Part shown: positions 15,565-22,581 of the stretch, in pieces | Layout of the letters: the number at the start of each line of letters is the position of its first letter | How positions within the stretch are numbered: the first letter of the stretch is position 1 | IMG/VR virus record: IMGVR_UViG_3300005253_000007 | Coordinates: 1 to 29,147 of that record | DNA length: 29,147 nt | Source: a virus | Strand: one strand, 5' to 3' | The notes under the pieces: generated by a model | Database searches by the model: none | What the model was told of the DNA's origin: nothing | What the model saw: only the letters and a program-made list of their open reading frames with translations | Made by a program: the position numbers and the translations under genes

Positions 15565-15743
15565 TATCTTCTCCTTAAGGATTTACCTGATAGAGCTAGG
15601 AAGATCCCTACAATAGCACCAAATGAAAGCAACAAAACCCATTTGATAGAAGGTGCAGAAAAAAATATCCATAACTCCAATGGAACAAATAATATTGCAA
15701 ATTTAATCCAAAACTTTATGTCATACATACTAAGTTCATCCAT
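15564..15743 (-). CDS. Two-helix membrane protein (59 aa)
   Basis: The start at 15743 follows an AAAGGAGGTG ribosome site, and the stop makes TAATG with the next gene. Two hydrophobic helices (FWIKFAILFVPLELWIFF and WVLLLSFGAIVGIFLALS) are joined by a short turn and followed by basic KSLRRR. It is too short for most gene callers. It is a possible small envelope protein. Confidence 0.62.
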   Translation of the reverse strand: MDELSMYDIKFWIKFAILFVPLELWIFFSAPSIKWVLLLSFGAIVGIFLALSGKSLRRR

Positions 15744-15759
15744 CCATAATCACCTCCTT

Positions 15760-16431
15760 TCATTCAAAAAATTCCTCCTCTTCTTGACCTTGTGGTTGGT
15801 TAAACCTTTCCTCCTGTTTTTCCCTCGAGAAACTATCTTCTATTAAAAAATAGAATCCTATACCTATAAGTACTGTTCCTAAACTAAGTCCAAATAAATT
15901 AGAATGATTAATGAAATTATATCCTGGAAATAAAGTTAAAACACCCATCACCATTAAGATTATAGAACCCATGTGTTTAAGCAAATTTAATCTATCATTA
16001 GATAATCCAAAAATAATAAGAATAAATGCTAATGCAATAAAAACAAATTGATTTGGAAATGCTTGAAAAGCTCTTCCATCAGCAGTAATGTCGAAGGTAA
16101 AATCAACTACTTGTGTAACACTTCCATCTTTACAAAATCCTCCAACTCTATATTCTCCAAGTTCAGTAGTTAAACTTGAATTTAATGTTAGATTATAAAA
16201 TGCTAAATTATCTGATTGGGTGGCTTGAGTTCCATTTAAAATTAATAATTCAGTTGGACTAAATATAGAAACATTACATTGTGCTGTACTCGTACAGAAA
16301 CCAGCGTTAATACAAACTATTTTTAGATCTACTTCTGTTCCTTGTCTAAAAACTAAATCAGCAGAGACTAAGCTAATTAAAAAGATTCCAAAAAGAATCC
16401 CTGCAAATATTTTTTTATGTTCCGATTGCAT
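15760..16431 (-). CDS. Secreted-domain membrane protein with four C-terminal helices (223 aa)
   Basis: The start at 16431 (MQSEHKKIF) gives a signal peptide (IFAGILFGIFLISLVSA). An ATG at 16446 is the alternative. The exterior domain of about 105 residues is beta-rich, with four cysteines and several N-x-S/T sites. About four membrane helices (FVFIALAFILIIFG; MGSIILMVMGVLTLF; LFGLSLGTVLIGIGFYFLI) and an acidic tail (QGQEEEEFFE) follow. The gene overlaps the upstream secreted protein. It is probably an envelope protein acting with that neighbour. Confidence 0.7.
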   Translation of the reverse strand: MQSEHKKIFAGILFGIFLISLVSADLVFRQGTEVDLKIVCINAGFCTSTAQCNVSIFSPTELLILNGTQATQSDNLAFYNLTLNSSLTTELGEYRVGGFCKDGSVTQVVDFTFDITADGRAFQAFPNQFVFIALAFILIIFGLSNDRLNLLKHMGSIILMVMGVLTLFPGYNFINHSNLFGLSLGTVLIGIGFYFLIEDSFSREKQEERFNQPQGQEEEEFFE

Positions 16432-17260
16432 ATTGAACGAAGTCAAAATTTACTTCTATTTGTGATGTTCCAACAGATGTAACTCCAATAGCCCATATAT
16501 CTGTTTTTTCATCAAACTTTAAATTTCCCTTAATAATTCCAGAGATTGGGTTACTTAATCCTTTTAAATCTCTAATAGTTTTTACTGGACTAACTGGAGG
16601 AATTATATCGTCAGCATTTTCTCTAAATTTAAATATAATGTCTATTTCTTTTCCAGTATCCATAGTAACTCTAAATGCAGTAATTATTAAATTTTGTCCT
16701 GCTGGAACTGTAAAGTGAGTTGTTTTGCTTTGTCCCTCTTCTGCGGGAATTTCTGTTTGGATTGTTGAACTCAAAGCAGAAGTTCCAGTGATTGTTCCTG
16801 CATTTGAATTTTTATAAACCCCAACTTCATTAACAGAGAATCTATTTATTCTAATATATTGATTTGTTGTATTTACATTCGTAGTTCCAGAAAGATTTAC
16901 TATTTCTGAAATCTCTAAGAAAGATCCATCTAAACCTTCAATTAAAACAGAAGTAGCATTTGCTCCTGCAAGAGTATCTCCAACATTATCAGATGAAATT
17001 GTAATCAATTCGGGAGCTTGTAAAAATATTAATGTCCCCCCTTGACTTTGTATATCTTCCTCACTTGTTCCAACAGCTAAATTTTGTCCAAACTTATTTC
17101 CTGTTTCTTGTCCTACAAGATTTCCTTTAGTTGCTTCTATAAAAAAATCTCTAGTTCTCTCTGTTAATTCAATAACTTGTGTTTGAACAACTTGAGAAAG
17201 AATAACAGGAGTTAGAACTAATAAAAATAAAAAAAAAACTAATAAGAAAGGGTGCTTCAT
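16415..17260 (-). CDS. Secreted beta-rich virion protein (281 aa)
   Basis: A signal peptide (HPFLLVFFLFLLVLTPVILS) is followed by about 255 residues rich in Thr, Ser, Gly and Val without another hydrophobic helix (ATSVLIEGLDGSFLEISEIV; SKTTHFTVPAGQNLIITAFRVT). Such beta-sandwich sequences are typical of virion surface or fibre proteins. It lies 40 bases after the capsid candidate, ahead of the membrane protein at 15760. It may form the outer spike base. I infer its role from position and composition. Confidence 0.68.
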   Translation of the reverse strand: MKHPFLLVFFLFLLVLTPVILSQVVQTQVIELTERTRDFFIEATKGNLVGQETGNKFGQNLAVGTSEEDIQSQGGTLIFLQAPELITISSDNVGDTLAGANATSVLIEGLDGSFLEISEIVNLSGTTNVNTTNQYIRINRFSVNEVGVYKNSNAGTITGTSALSSTIQTEIPAEEGQSKTTHFTVPAGQNLIITAFRVTMDTGKEIDIIFKFRENADDIIPPVSPVKTIRDLKGLSNPISGIIKGNLKFDEKTDIWAIGVTSVGTSQIEVNFDFVQYAIGT

Positions 17261-17300
17261 CTAAGAAGCCCATCCTTTCATTAATAAATAATTATTGTAA

Positions 17301-17519
17301 CTAAATAAGTCCCACATCTTGTAGACCTCCTACTGCAATATTTACTCCTGCAACCATAATTCCTAATGCAAAGAATAATGTAACTAGAGTTAAAATTGAG
17401 GCAGCTGATCCTGTAACATTTCCAGATGTTGCCGAAACAACTTGGTCTGCTACTGAGGGGATTAAGTTAACACCAACAAGGATTGTAATAAATCCTTCAA
17501 GTAATCTTCCTAATGCCAT
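17301..17519 (-). CDS. Candidate major capsid protein, spindle-shaped virus type (72 aa)
   Basis: This 72-residue protein has two hydrophobic helices (about 10-24, FITILVGVNLIP, and about 43-62, LTLVTLFFALGIMVAGVNIA) separated by a short polar stretch ADQVVSATSGNVTG. This is the plan of the small capsid proteins of fuselloviruses (VP1, VP3) and halspiviruses: helix, conserved Pro near the end of helix one, N-V-T-G turn, then the helix after L-F. It is the first gene of the virion block, has its own promoter element and is followed by secreted proteins, as expected of the most expressed gene. Assignment rests on pattern, not on measured similarity. Confidence 0.66.
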   Translation of the reverse strand: MALGRLLEGFITILVGVNLIPSVADQVVSATSGNVTGSAASILTLVTLFFALGIMVAGVNIAVGGLQDVGLI

Positions 17520-17571
17520 TTGTTAATAAAAAATGAATATTTTATCCTCCTCAAATTTACTCAACTCTCGA

Positions 17572-17589
17572 TACTATTTAAAATCTGTT
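17572..17589 (-). promoter_or_regulatory. Virion promoter element, copy 3
   Basis: TACTATTTAAAATCTGTT on the plus strand is identical to copy 1. The minus-strand TATA box is about 60 bases before the capsid-candidate start, so this message has a leader. The leader shares AAATTTGAGGAG with copy 1. Here that motif lies about 20 bases further from the ATG than at copy 1. Confidence 0.75.
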
Positions 17590-17601
17590 TAAAATAACAA
17601 C

Positions 17602-17612
17602 ATTTAAATAAT
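17602..17612 (+). promoter_or_regulatory. Promoter of the ATPase gene
   Basis: An ATTTAAATA box centred near 17606 is about 38 bases before the start at 17644, with GGGAG as ribosome site just upstream of the ATG. It is divergent from the capsid promoter. The two TATA boxes are about 27 bases apart. Confidence 0.5.
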
Positions 17613-17643
17613 ATTTTATAGTAATAAACATAGGGAGTTAAGT

Positions 17644-18474
17644 ATGGATGAAGAAAAGAAAGAGATATATATCGATGGGTACTACAGACAGTTATTAGAT
17701 GATTTCAAAGATGCTGTAGAGAATCATAACACTTCTATTGTCCTTATATTTGATGGAAAGTCAGGAAAAGGAAAAACAACATTGTCAAATCAAACAGGAA
17801 ATTATTTAGATCCTAATTTTGGTTTAAAAAATATTTATTATGATCCAGAAGAATTCTTAAAAGGATTAGCCAACTCAAAACCAGGAGATTATTATTCTTT
17901 TGATGAAGCAATGATCATCTCTTCTCGTTCTGCAATGTCTCAAGTCAATAAAATGATAATCCAAGCAATGAGTATGATTAGAAGTAAGAAAATATATGTA
18001 AGTTTTTGTGTAAATGCTGTGTTTGATTTAGATAGAAACCTAGTTTTATCGAGGGCAGATGCTTTACTTCACGTATATGGAGAAGGGCTAGTTCAGAGAG
18101 GAAGATTTGCTTCTTTCTTCAAATCAAAAGCAGATCAGAGAGATAGACTAAAAGAATTATACCTAATGGGAAAGAAATTTTATGATTATAGAAAACCAAG
18201 AGCAAATTTTATTGGGAGATTCACAAAAGCATTTGTCGTAAATGAAAAAAAGTATGAAGAATTAAAACAAGTAGCTATAAATAAGTTCTTAACCCAAGAA
18301 TCTACCCCAGCTACTAAAAGACAAAGGTCATACGAAACATTAATATTTAAATTAGTTAGATTTGAAGGTTTTAAGAAACAAAAAGTAGCTGATCTAGCAG
18401 AAGTGAACCATGAAACTATCAGAAGAATTACCAAGAAGTTTGAAAACACCCCAGAAATCCCAATTATCCCATAA
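17644..18474 (+). CDS. P-loop ATPase with C-terminal helix-turn-helix (276 aa)
   Basis: Walker A is GKSGKGKT (residues 38-45) and the Walker B-like segment is YYSFDEA (D87, E88). Next come RSKKIYVSFCVN, an arginine-containing LVLSRADALL segment and a basic domain. The C terminus (KKQKVADLAEVNHETIRRITKKF) looks like a helix-turn-helix. The layout resembles small viral ATPases of the Zot/FtsK-HerA or DnaA-like kind encoded next to capsid genes in archaeal viruses, but I cannot decide between these. Genome packaging or particle morphogenesis is the likeliest role. A partition or regulatory ATPase is the alternative. Confidence 0.72.
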   Translation: MDEEKKEIYIDGYYRQLLDDFKDAVENHNTSIVLIFDGKSGKGKTTLSNQTGNYLDPNFGLKNIYYDPEEFLKGLANSKPGDYYSFDEAMIISSRSAMSQVNKMIIQAMSMIRSKKIYVSFCVNAVFDLDRNLVLSRADALLHVYGEGLVQRGRFASFFKSKADQRDRLKELYLMGKKFYDYRKPRANFIGRFTKAFVVNEKKYEELKQVAINKFLTQESTPATKRQRSYETLIFKLVRFEGFKKQKVADLAEVNHETIRRITKKFENTPEIPIIP

Positions 18475-18507
18475 ACATAGAACGCAAAATAAAATATAAT
18501 ACTTAAT

Positions 18508-18858
18508 ATGATAGATAATTATAACCAACCAGACCAAGTAGAATGGAATCTCTCCTCTGCAGTAATAGGACAGATCCAAAGCCTCTTAGAGATAAGCAGC
18601 AGAGCTTATCTTAATGGTAACCTTAGCAAAGCTTTCTGGTGTCTCAAAGCTTCAAAGTTTAGATTCATACAGAGCTTAAATCCAAAAGAAAGAAAATCAT
18701 TGAGAAATATGGAAATGAAATTTATGAAAGCCATGAAGCAAAGAAAGAAATCAATGATGGCTTATTTATATGAAGAGTATACGGAGAAGCTTATGGATTA
18801 TCTAGAAGCTTATGGATATTTAATTCCTAAGAAAAAAGATTCAACTAGAATATCTTAA
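18508..18858 (+). CDS. Helical hypothetical protein (116 aa)
   Basis: The 116 residues are helical and basic in the second half (LSSAVIGQIQSLLEISSRAY; KERKSLRNMEMKFMKAMKQR). No hydrophobic membrane segment is present. It lies 33 bases after the ATPase and is probably cotranscribed with it. Its stop overlaps the stop of the convergent gene at 18855 by four bases. It may be a partner of the ATPase. Confidence 0.65.
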   Translation: MIDNYNQPDQVEWNLSSAVIGQIQSLLEISSRAYLNGNLSKAFWCLKASKFRFIQSLNPKERKSLRNMEMKFMKAMKQRKKSMMAYLYEEYTEKLMDYLEAYGYLIPKKKDSTRIS

Positions 18859-19076
18859 TCATCATTAGGCTTCCAAAGAATCAAAAGTGTTTGATGATCT
18901 ATGTACTTCACTAAGCCTAGCTTAGTCATCTCTAACAAAATAGAATTAAGATTCTGCCTACCCATTCGGAACACAAGATTAATAACAAGTCTTACTTTCT
19001 TAACGGATATTTCATTCTGGTAAGAATTTTGAATTATCTTTTCCATCATTATTTGATATGGTATAGGAATCTTCAT
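18855..19076 (-). CDS. Small winged-helix-like protein (73 aa)
   Basis: The pattern of helices (MMEKIIQNSY; SVKKVRLVINLVF; QNLNSILLEMTKLGLV) ending in a short hairpin (KYIDHQTLLILW) resembles a winged helix-turn-helix. The 19076 start overlaps the preceding gene by 65 bases. ATGs at 19049 or 19046 would reduce the overlap. It could repress the accessory block it closes, but its targets are unknown. Confidence 0.52.
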   Translation of the reverse strand: MKIPIPYQIMMEKIIQNSYQNEISVKKVRLVINLVFRMGRQNLNSILLEMTKLGLVKYIDHQTLLILWKPNDD

Positions 19077-19377
19077 TTTGATTTAAATCAAATAAACTAA
19101 CATTGGAACAAAACGCAACAGGGTCAGAACTCACCTCCTCATAAAATTCCTGATACGTTTCCACGTCGTGAAAATAGCTCCAAGCAATAAACATAAGAAT
19201 AGCAAACCAAATAAAACTTCTTAAAAAACCATGTCCAAATAATAAGTTTTTATAATTAACTTTATCATTCCATACTGCAGGATGTATCTGCTTGTAACCT
19301 TTTCTTGTCTTTTGAATAAACAATCCAGGTTTAATTTCTTCTGTATCTCTCGGTGTTAATACTTTTTTAAAATTCAT
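19012..19377 (-). CDS. Single-pass membrane protein (121 aa)
   Basis: A basic N-terminal part of about 45 residues (NFKKVLTPRDTEEIK; RKGYKQIHPAVWND) is followed by one hydrophobic helix (SFIWFAILMFIAWSYF) and an acidic exterior tail. It is coupled by ATGA to the four-helix protein upstream. The pair may form one membrane complex. No family is recognised. Confidence 0.62.
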   Translation of the reverse strand: MNFKKVLTPRDTEEIKPGLFIQKTRKGYKQIHPAVWNDKVNYKNLLFGHGFLRSFIWFAILMFIAWSYFHDVETYQEFYEEVSSDPVAFCSNVSLFDLNQNEDSYTISNNDGKDNSKFLPE

Positions 19378-19892
19378 TTTTTATTTATTTTAATCTTCTT
19401 TTTATATATTGGATAAGCGATGCTATAAAAGAAAAAGAAATATATTAATGTGTAAAGTAATCCTATCATTAACATATAAGCAAGTGAGAATGTAATTCTT
19501 GATTCACTAAACTTGATTAGAAACAATGGAATTGTTACTGAAACAAATAAGGAAGTCCACTTAGCACTAGAACCAAAAACATGATTTATTATTTTACTTC
19601 TTCTCCTCGTTGGAGAGATGTCTTTTTCAAAATCTTCAATGGCTTGTGGTTTTAACAAAGCCATGATGTTGTTGTATTTAATATAAGCACTCATTCCCTG
19701 ACTATAAGAAACACCCAACCCAAAAATAAAAGCAAAGATGATCCACCAGAAACCTTTGAAGATTAATATAATACATACTATTGTTATCCCTACCATCTGA
19801 AAAAAGTGGCTTTGGTATTCTACTTTTGCCAACCTTTCAGGAGGAGGATTCTTCATTGCATGTTTCACTTGTTGTAATTTACTTGGTGTCAT
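19374..19892 (-). CDS. Four-helix membrane protein (172 aa)
   Basis: Two helix pairs (MVGITIVCIILIFKGFWWII; IFAFIFGLGVSYSQG; and WTSLFVSVTIPLFLIKF; YMLMIGLLYTLIYFFFFYSI) flank a cytoplasmic charged segment (KDISPTRRRSK). It starts in ATGA overlap with the small gene upstream and ends in overlap with the single-pass protein. Its role is unknown. Confidence 0.65.
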   Translation of the reverse strand: MTPSKLQQVKHAMKNPPPERLAKVEYQSHFFQMVGITIVCIILIFKGFWWIIFAFIFGLGVSYSQGMSAYIKYNNIMALLKPQAIEDFEKDISPTRRRSKIINHVFGSSAKWTSLFVSVTIPLFLIKFSESRITFSLAYMLMIGLLYTLIYFFFFYSIAYPIYKKKIKINKK

Positions 19893-20092
19893 CTAAAATA
19901 TAAAATTTTTACTTGAACTTCTAAACTTATTTTTTCTAGTAATTGATTTGCTATTGTTTTTTCTAAATCAAGGATGAACCTACCCATATCTCTCTCGTAA
20001 ATCTCTTCATCAAATTCTCCTAGATAGTTTCCAAATCCATTTAGCTTTCCGTTCTTAGCAGTAAAATGATAACTTGCAAAAACTTGTTTCAT
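19889..20092 (-). CDS. Hypothetical protein (67 aa)
   Basis: A soluble 67-residue protein (FASYHFTAKNGKLNGFGNYL; LDLEKTIANQLLEKISLEVQ) with a strong AAAGGAGG ribosome site. It begins a coupled group of three genes and has a 40-base gap upstream, so an internal promoter may lie there. No family is recognised. Confidence 0.6.
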   Translation of the reverse strand: MKQVFASYHFTAKNGKLNGFGNYLGEFDEEIYERDMGRFILDLEKTIANQLLEKISLEVQVKILYFR

Positions 20093-20132
20093 CTAAACAC
20101 CTCCTTTTTTATTATTTTCACCATCTCTTTTT

Positions 20133-20387
20133 TTAACTTGAAATATAATCCAATATTTCTTTCTTTATTTCCTCCTTCATCTTTTTTATTTTTTTATCTC
20201 TAATTGAATCTTCAACGTCTTTATTTTTTATCCACTCATAAATGAATGCAAAACCTATGAATATAATTCCGATTATATTTGCTTGAATTAATTGACTAAG
20301 ATCAAAGTAAACAAAACTCCATCTAATAGTTGCAGCTACTATCATTAATATTCCTGCAGAACCAAGTACTTTAGTTATGAATCTCAT
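20133..20387 (-). CDS. Two-helix membrane protein (84 aa)
   Basis: Two hydrophobic helices (VLGSAGILMIVAATIRW and QANIIGIIFIGFAFIYEW) are followed by a highly charged tail (DKKIKKMKEEIKKEILDYIS). The start overlaps the previous stop by four bases. Its function is unknown. Confidence 0.6.
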   Translation of the reverse strand: MRFITKVLGSAGILMIVAATIRWSFVYFDLSQLIQANIIGIIFIGFAFIYEWIKNKDVEDSIRDKKIKKMKEEIKKEILDYISS

Positions 20388-20557
20388 TTCAGTTCTCCAT
20401 TAATAGCCATTTTTATTAATTTTCTAAAATCTGAATTATTAAACTTATAATTATATCCATAACCATAATGTTTCCAAGTAAAAATTAATCTCTTTCTATT
20501 TAATATTTCAACACCAATCAATGTTGTTGTAAATCCACTAATTAAATTACCCATCAT
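20384..20557 (-). CDS. Hypothetical basic protein (57 aa)
   Basis: The 57-residue product is MMGNLISGFTTTLIGVEILN followed by a basic, Tyr-rich part (KHYGYGYNYKF). It overlaps both neighbours by ATGA. The pattern of short strands suggests a small soluble or peripheral membrane protein. It is too short for standard gene calling, and I recognise no family. Confidence 0.52.
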   Translation of the reverse strand: MMGNLISGFTTTLIGVEILNRKRLIFTWKHYGYGYNYKFNNSDFRKLIKMAINGELK

Positions 20558-20733
20558 TTTTGTTTTTCATCATATTTATTTCCAATATGAAACATGATAA
20601 ATACATAAAGAGCTACACCAATAAGCCATAAAAATTGATCTGAGACATTTGCATTAGTATTCACAAGTATAATCGTTCCAACTAAAAAAAGTGGAATAGT
20701 TCCTAGCCAATATAATTTATCTATAGGATTCAT
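20554..20733 (-). CDS. Two-helix membrane peptide (59 aa)
   Basis: Two hydrophobic segments (LYWLGTIPLFLVGTIILV and FLWLIGVALYVFIMFHI) flank a short polar turn (NTNANVSDQ). The tail GNKYDEKQK is charged. Both ends overlap neighbouring genes by ATGA. It is one of a series of tiny membrane proteins in this block. Confidence 0.57.
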   Translation of the reverse strand: MNPIDKLYWLGTIPLFLVGTIILVNTNANVSDQFLWLIGVALYVFIMFHIGNKYDEKQK

Positions 20734-20969
20734 TTTAAAATTAAAATTACCTCACCATTTTTTCTCTTAACCATTTCATAGATGCCTGTTTCATTAAAAC
20801 ATTGGTATTCAAAATTACCATAACCAATATTCTTACTTCTATATTCTAAATTATTTTTAAGGCAAAAAGATTCTCTTTCTTCTCTTTCATCCATGCTCTT
20901 ATTTATAGAAAAGAAAATTGCCCCCACTAATATTGAAATAAGGACAAAAGCTATAATTCCTAGTTTCAT
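20730..20969 (-). CDS. Signal-anchored small protein (79 aa)
   Basis: An N-terminal helix (LGIIAFVLISILVGAIFF) is followed by about 55 exterior residues with two cysteines (FCLKNN and YQCFN) that could form a disulphide. It is coupled to both neighbours by ATGA. Function is not recognised. Confidence 0.6.
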   Translation of the reverse strand: MKLGIIAFVLISILVGAIFFSINKSMDEREERESFCLKNNLEYRSKNIGYGNFEYQCFNETGIYEMVKRKNGEVILILK

Positions 20970-21055
20970 TTCTCCTCCCTCCGTTTCTTATAAGGATGTT
21001 TTTTTCGTTCTTTTTTCTTGAACTTTTTAGTAGGTCTTCTCTCTTTATCTATCAT
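20966..21055 (-). CDS. Lys/Arg-rich micro-protein (29 aa)
   Basis: A 29-residue peptide (IDKERRPTKKFKKKERKKHP, then YKKRREEK) set between two genes with TAATG and ATGA overlaps. The double coupling argues that it is translated although it is so short. It could bind nucleic acid or serve only to reinitiate translation downstream of the HNH gene. Confidence 0.42.
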   Translation of the reverse strand: MIDKERRPTKKFKKKERKKHPYKKRREEK

Positions 21056-21654
21056 TATTTAAAATCTTGATGAACTAATTTATTTCCTTTGATCATATTT
21101 TGTTCTTTTGTTAACCATTGATGATTTTTTGGAGCAAAAGCTATTTTAATATGTGATAAATTATTAAAATCAAATTTCGATAAAGGTATTACATGATCAA
21201 TATGATAATTCTCAATATCTTGTGGAAATGGTTTTAAGTGTTCTACAATTTGGGTATAATTAATCCCATACTTCTTTGACACTATTTCTCCACTAGTAGA
21301 TGAATATTTTTGAAGCACAAACCAAAAACGTGTTCTTAAATTACTTTTAATTTTAAAAGACTTGTCATTTTTCTTTCTTATTCTACCATATCTATTCCTT
21401 TCGTTCCTTACATGTTTTATATTATTTTTTACCCATTCTCTATGATTTTCCAATTTCCTTTTTTTTGTTCCTGGTTTTTGCATATATTTAAGATATTTTT
21501 GTTTAGCTTTTTCCTTATCTCCATAATACCTCTGTTTATCTCTCTCTTTTCTCTTTTCTATAAACTTAGGATCATTTTTCAATTTATTATGATAATACTC
21601 TCTATGATATTTATTTGAATTCTTTTTACTTGGTCTTTTTGTTTTGTCTTTCAT
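21055..21654 (-). CDS. HNH endonuclease (about 199 aa)
   Basis: The C-terminal region shows the HNH signature: YHIDHVIPLSKFDF, then an Asn in LSHIKIAFAPKNHQWLT, then EQNMIKGNK. The first 110 residues are Lys/Arg-rich repeats (KKNSNKYHREYYHNKL; DKQRYYGDKEKAKQKYLKYM), as in phage homing HNH proteins with DNA-binding arms. The start at 21654 fits the preceding stop at 21656, and the ATG at 21672 is less likely. A free-standing homing endonuclease is probable. A role in processing viral DNA is possible. Confidence 0.82.
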   Translation of the reverse strand: MKDKTKRPSKKNSNKYHREYYHNKLKNDPKFIEKRKERDKQRYYGDKEKAKQKYLKYMQKPGTKKRKLENHREWVKNNIKHVRNERNRYGRIRKKNDKSFKIKSNLRTRFWFVLQKYSSTSGEIVSKKYGINYTQIVEHLKPFPQDIENYHIDHVIPLSKFDFNNLSHIKIAFAPKNHQWLTKEQNMIKGNKLVHQDFK

Positions 21655-21655
21655 T

Positions 21656-21790
21656 TTAAGATTCCACCCCATAAAATTGTGAGTAAATACACATATCTAT
21701 TTCTTCTTGGATCATATCATCTTCTAAATCTAAAGTCCATGTTTCATTATCATAACCTATGATATACCATATTTCTTTTTCTGTTCTCAT
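21656..21790 (-). CDS. Acidic micro-protein (44 aa)
   Basis: A 44-residue acidic protein (EKEIWYIIGYDNETWTLDLE; DDMIQEEIDMC) in ATGA overlap with the gene upstream and two bases from the HNH start. The short strands and acidic charge are of the sort seen in small anti-defence or regulatory proteins, but nothing more specific can be read from it. Confidence 0.45.
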   Translation of the reverse strand: MRTEKEIWYIIGYDNETWTLDLEDDMIQEEIDMCIYSQFYGVES

Positions 21791-22026
21791 TTTCCATCAC
21801 CTCGTAATTTTGTTAGGAGTTCATTTATATCAACTTTATCCACTTCACCATACCCATATTCTGAATGCCACTCTTCAATCATCTTGATTATTTCATTTGT
21901 TTGTTCCAAAGAACCTAATATCCTTTGATGCAATTCATTATAAGTAAAACTATGTAATGGTTTATTATAATTAGTTACTTTTCTCATCTTCTTTTCCTCT
22001 TCTTCTAATTGTTTTATTGTTTTCAT
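21787..22026 (-). CDS. Hypothetical helical protein (79 aa)
   Basis: A soluble 79-residue protein with a charged helical start (IKQLEEEEKKMRKVTNYNKP) and further helices (FTYNELHQRILGSLEQTNEI; VDINELLTKLRGDGK). It begins six bases after the serine recombinase stop and may be its accessory protein. No family is recognised. Confidence 0.58.
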   Translation of the reverse strand: MKTIKQLEEEEKKMRKVTNYNKPLHSFTYNELHQRILGSLEQTNEIIKMIEEWHSEYGYGEVDKVDINELLTKLRGDGK

Positions 22027-22032
22027 TTTGTA

Positions 22033-22581
22033 TTAAACGTCCGTTTTTGAACTTACCTCCTCTTTTCCGTTTTTATGAATAAAAACCTTCCCTGTTTTAC
22101 TATCCTTTACAGGTAGGGTTTTTTTAGGATGCTTTCTAGGTCTTCCAAGAATTTTTCCTTCTGCTCTTGCTCTAGCTAATCCTGATAAAGTTCTTTCTCT
22201 AATCATAGCTCTTTCAAATTCTGCAAAAGCTCCTAACATGTGAATCATTAACATATTTCTAGGGTCTTCATCTAAAATAATATTATCCTTTAAACTTTGA
22301 AACCCTGCTTTATGTTGTTGTAATCTTCCTAAATCATAAATTAATTCTTGTAGACTTCTTGCCCATCTATCCAATTTCCAAACTAAAATTCTATCAAAAT
22401 TCTTTCTACAAGTTTCATCAAATACATGTTTCTTAATTGGTCTTGTTTTTCTAGTGGTTTCTTTCTCTTCAAAAATCTCATATTCCCAATTCATTAATTT
22501 AGCATAAGCTTCTAATTCTAAAGTTTGATTCTCTGGTTTTAAATCATCTCTACTTACTCTTACATATATTGCTACTTTCAT
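22033..22581 (-). CDS. Small serine recombinase (resolvase/invertase family, 182 aa)
   Basis: The catalytic domain is clear: YVRVSRDD with nucleophile S10, then VWKLDRWARSLQEL with the conserved arginines R72 and R75, then the long E-helix MLGAFAEFERAMIRERTLSG and LGRPRKHPKK. The 40 residues after GRPRK contain no obvious helix-turn-helix, where resolvases normally bind DNA. It could use a separate partner, such as the 68-aa gene it overlaps by ATGA, or be degenerate. Expected roles are resolution of multimers or site-specific inversion and integration. No flanking crossover sites were identified. Confidence 0.85.
   Translation of the reverse strand: MKVAIYVRVSRDDLKPENQTLELEAYAKLMNWEYEIFEEKETTRKTRPIKKHVFDETCRKNFDRILVWKLDRWARSLQELIYDLGRLQQHKAGFQSLKDNIILDEDPRNMLMIHMLGAFAEFERAMIRERTLSGLARARAEGKILGRPRKHPKKTLPVKDSKTGKVFIHKNGKEEVSSKTDV

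Noticed and set aside
19077-19092. Perfect 16-base palindrome TTTGATTTAAATCAAA next to the start at 19076.
   Set aside because: It lies inside the coding region of the 121-aa gene and is AT-only apart from four bases. Palindromes of this kind are expected by chance in a 29-kb AT-rich sequence.
21055-22581. IS200/IS605 or IS607 transposon comprising the serine recombinase and a nuclease.
   Set aside because: The recombinase has the resolvase N-terminal catalytic order, not the IS607 TnpA order, and the nuclease is HNH with no TnpB-like RuvC motif or flanking ends.
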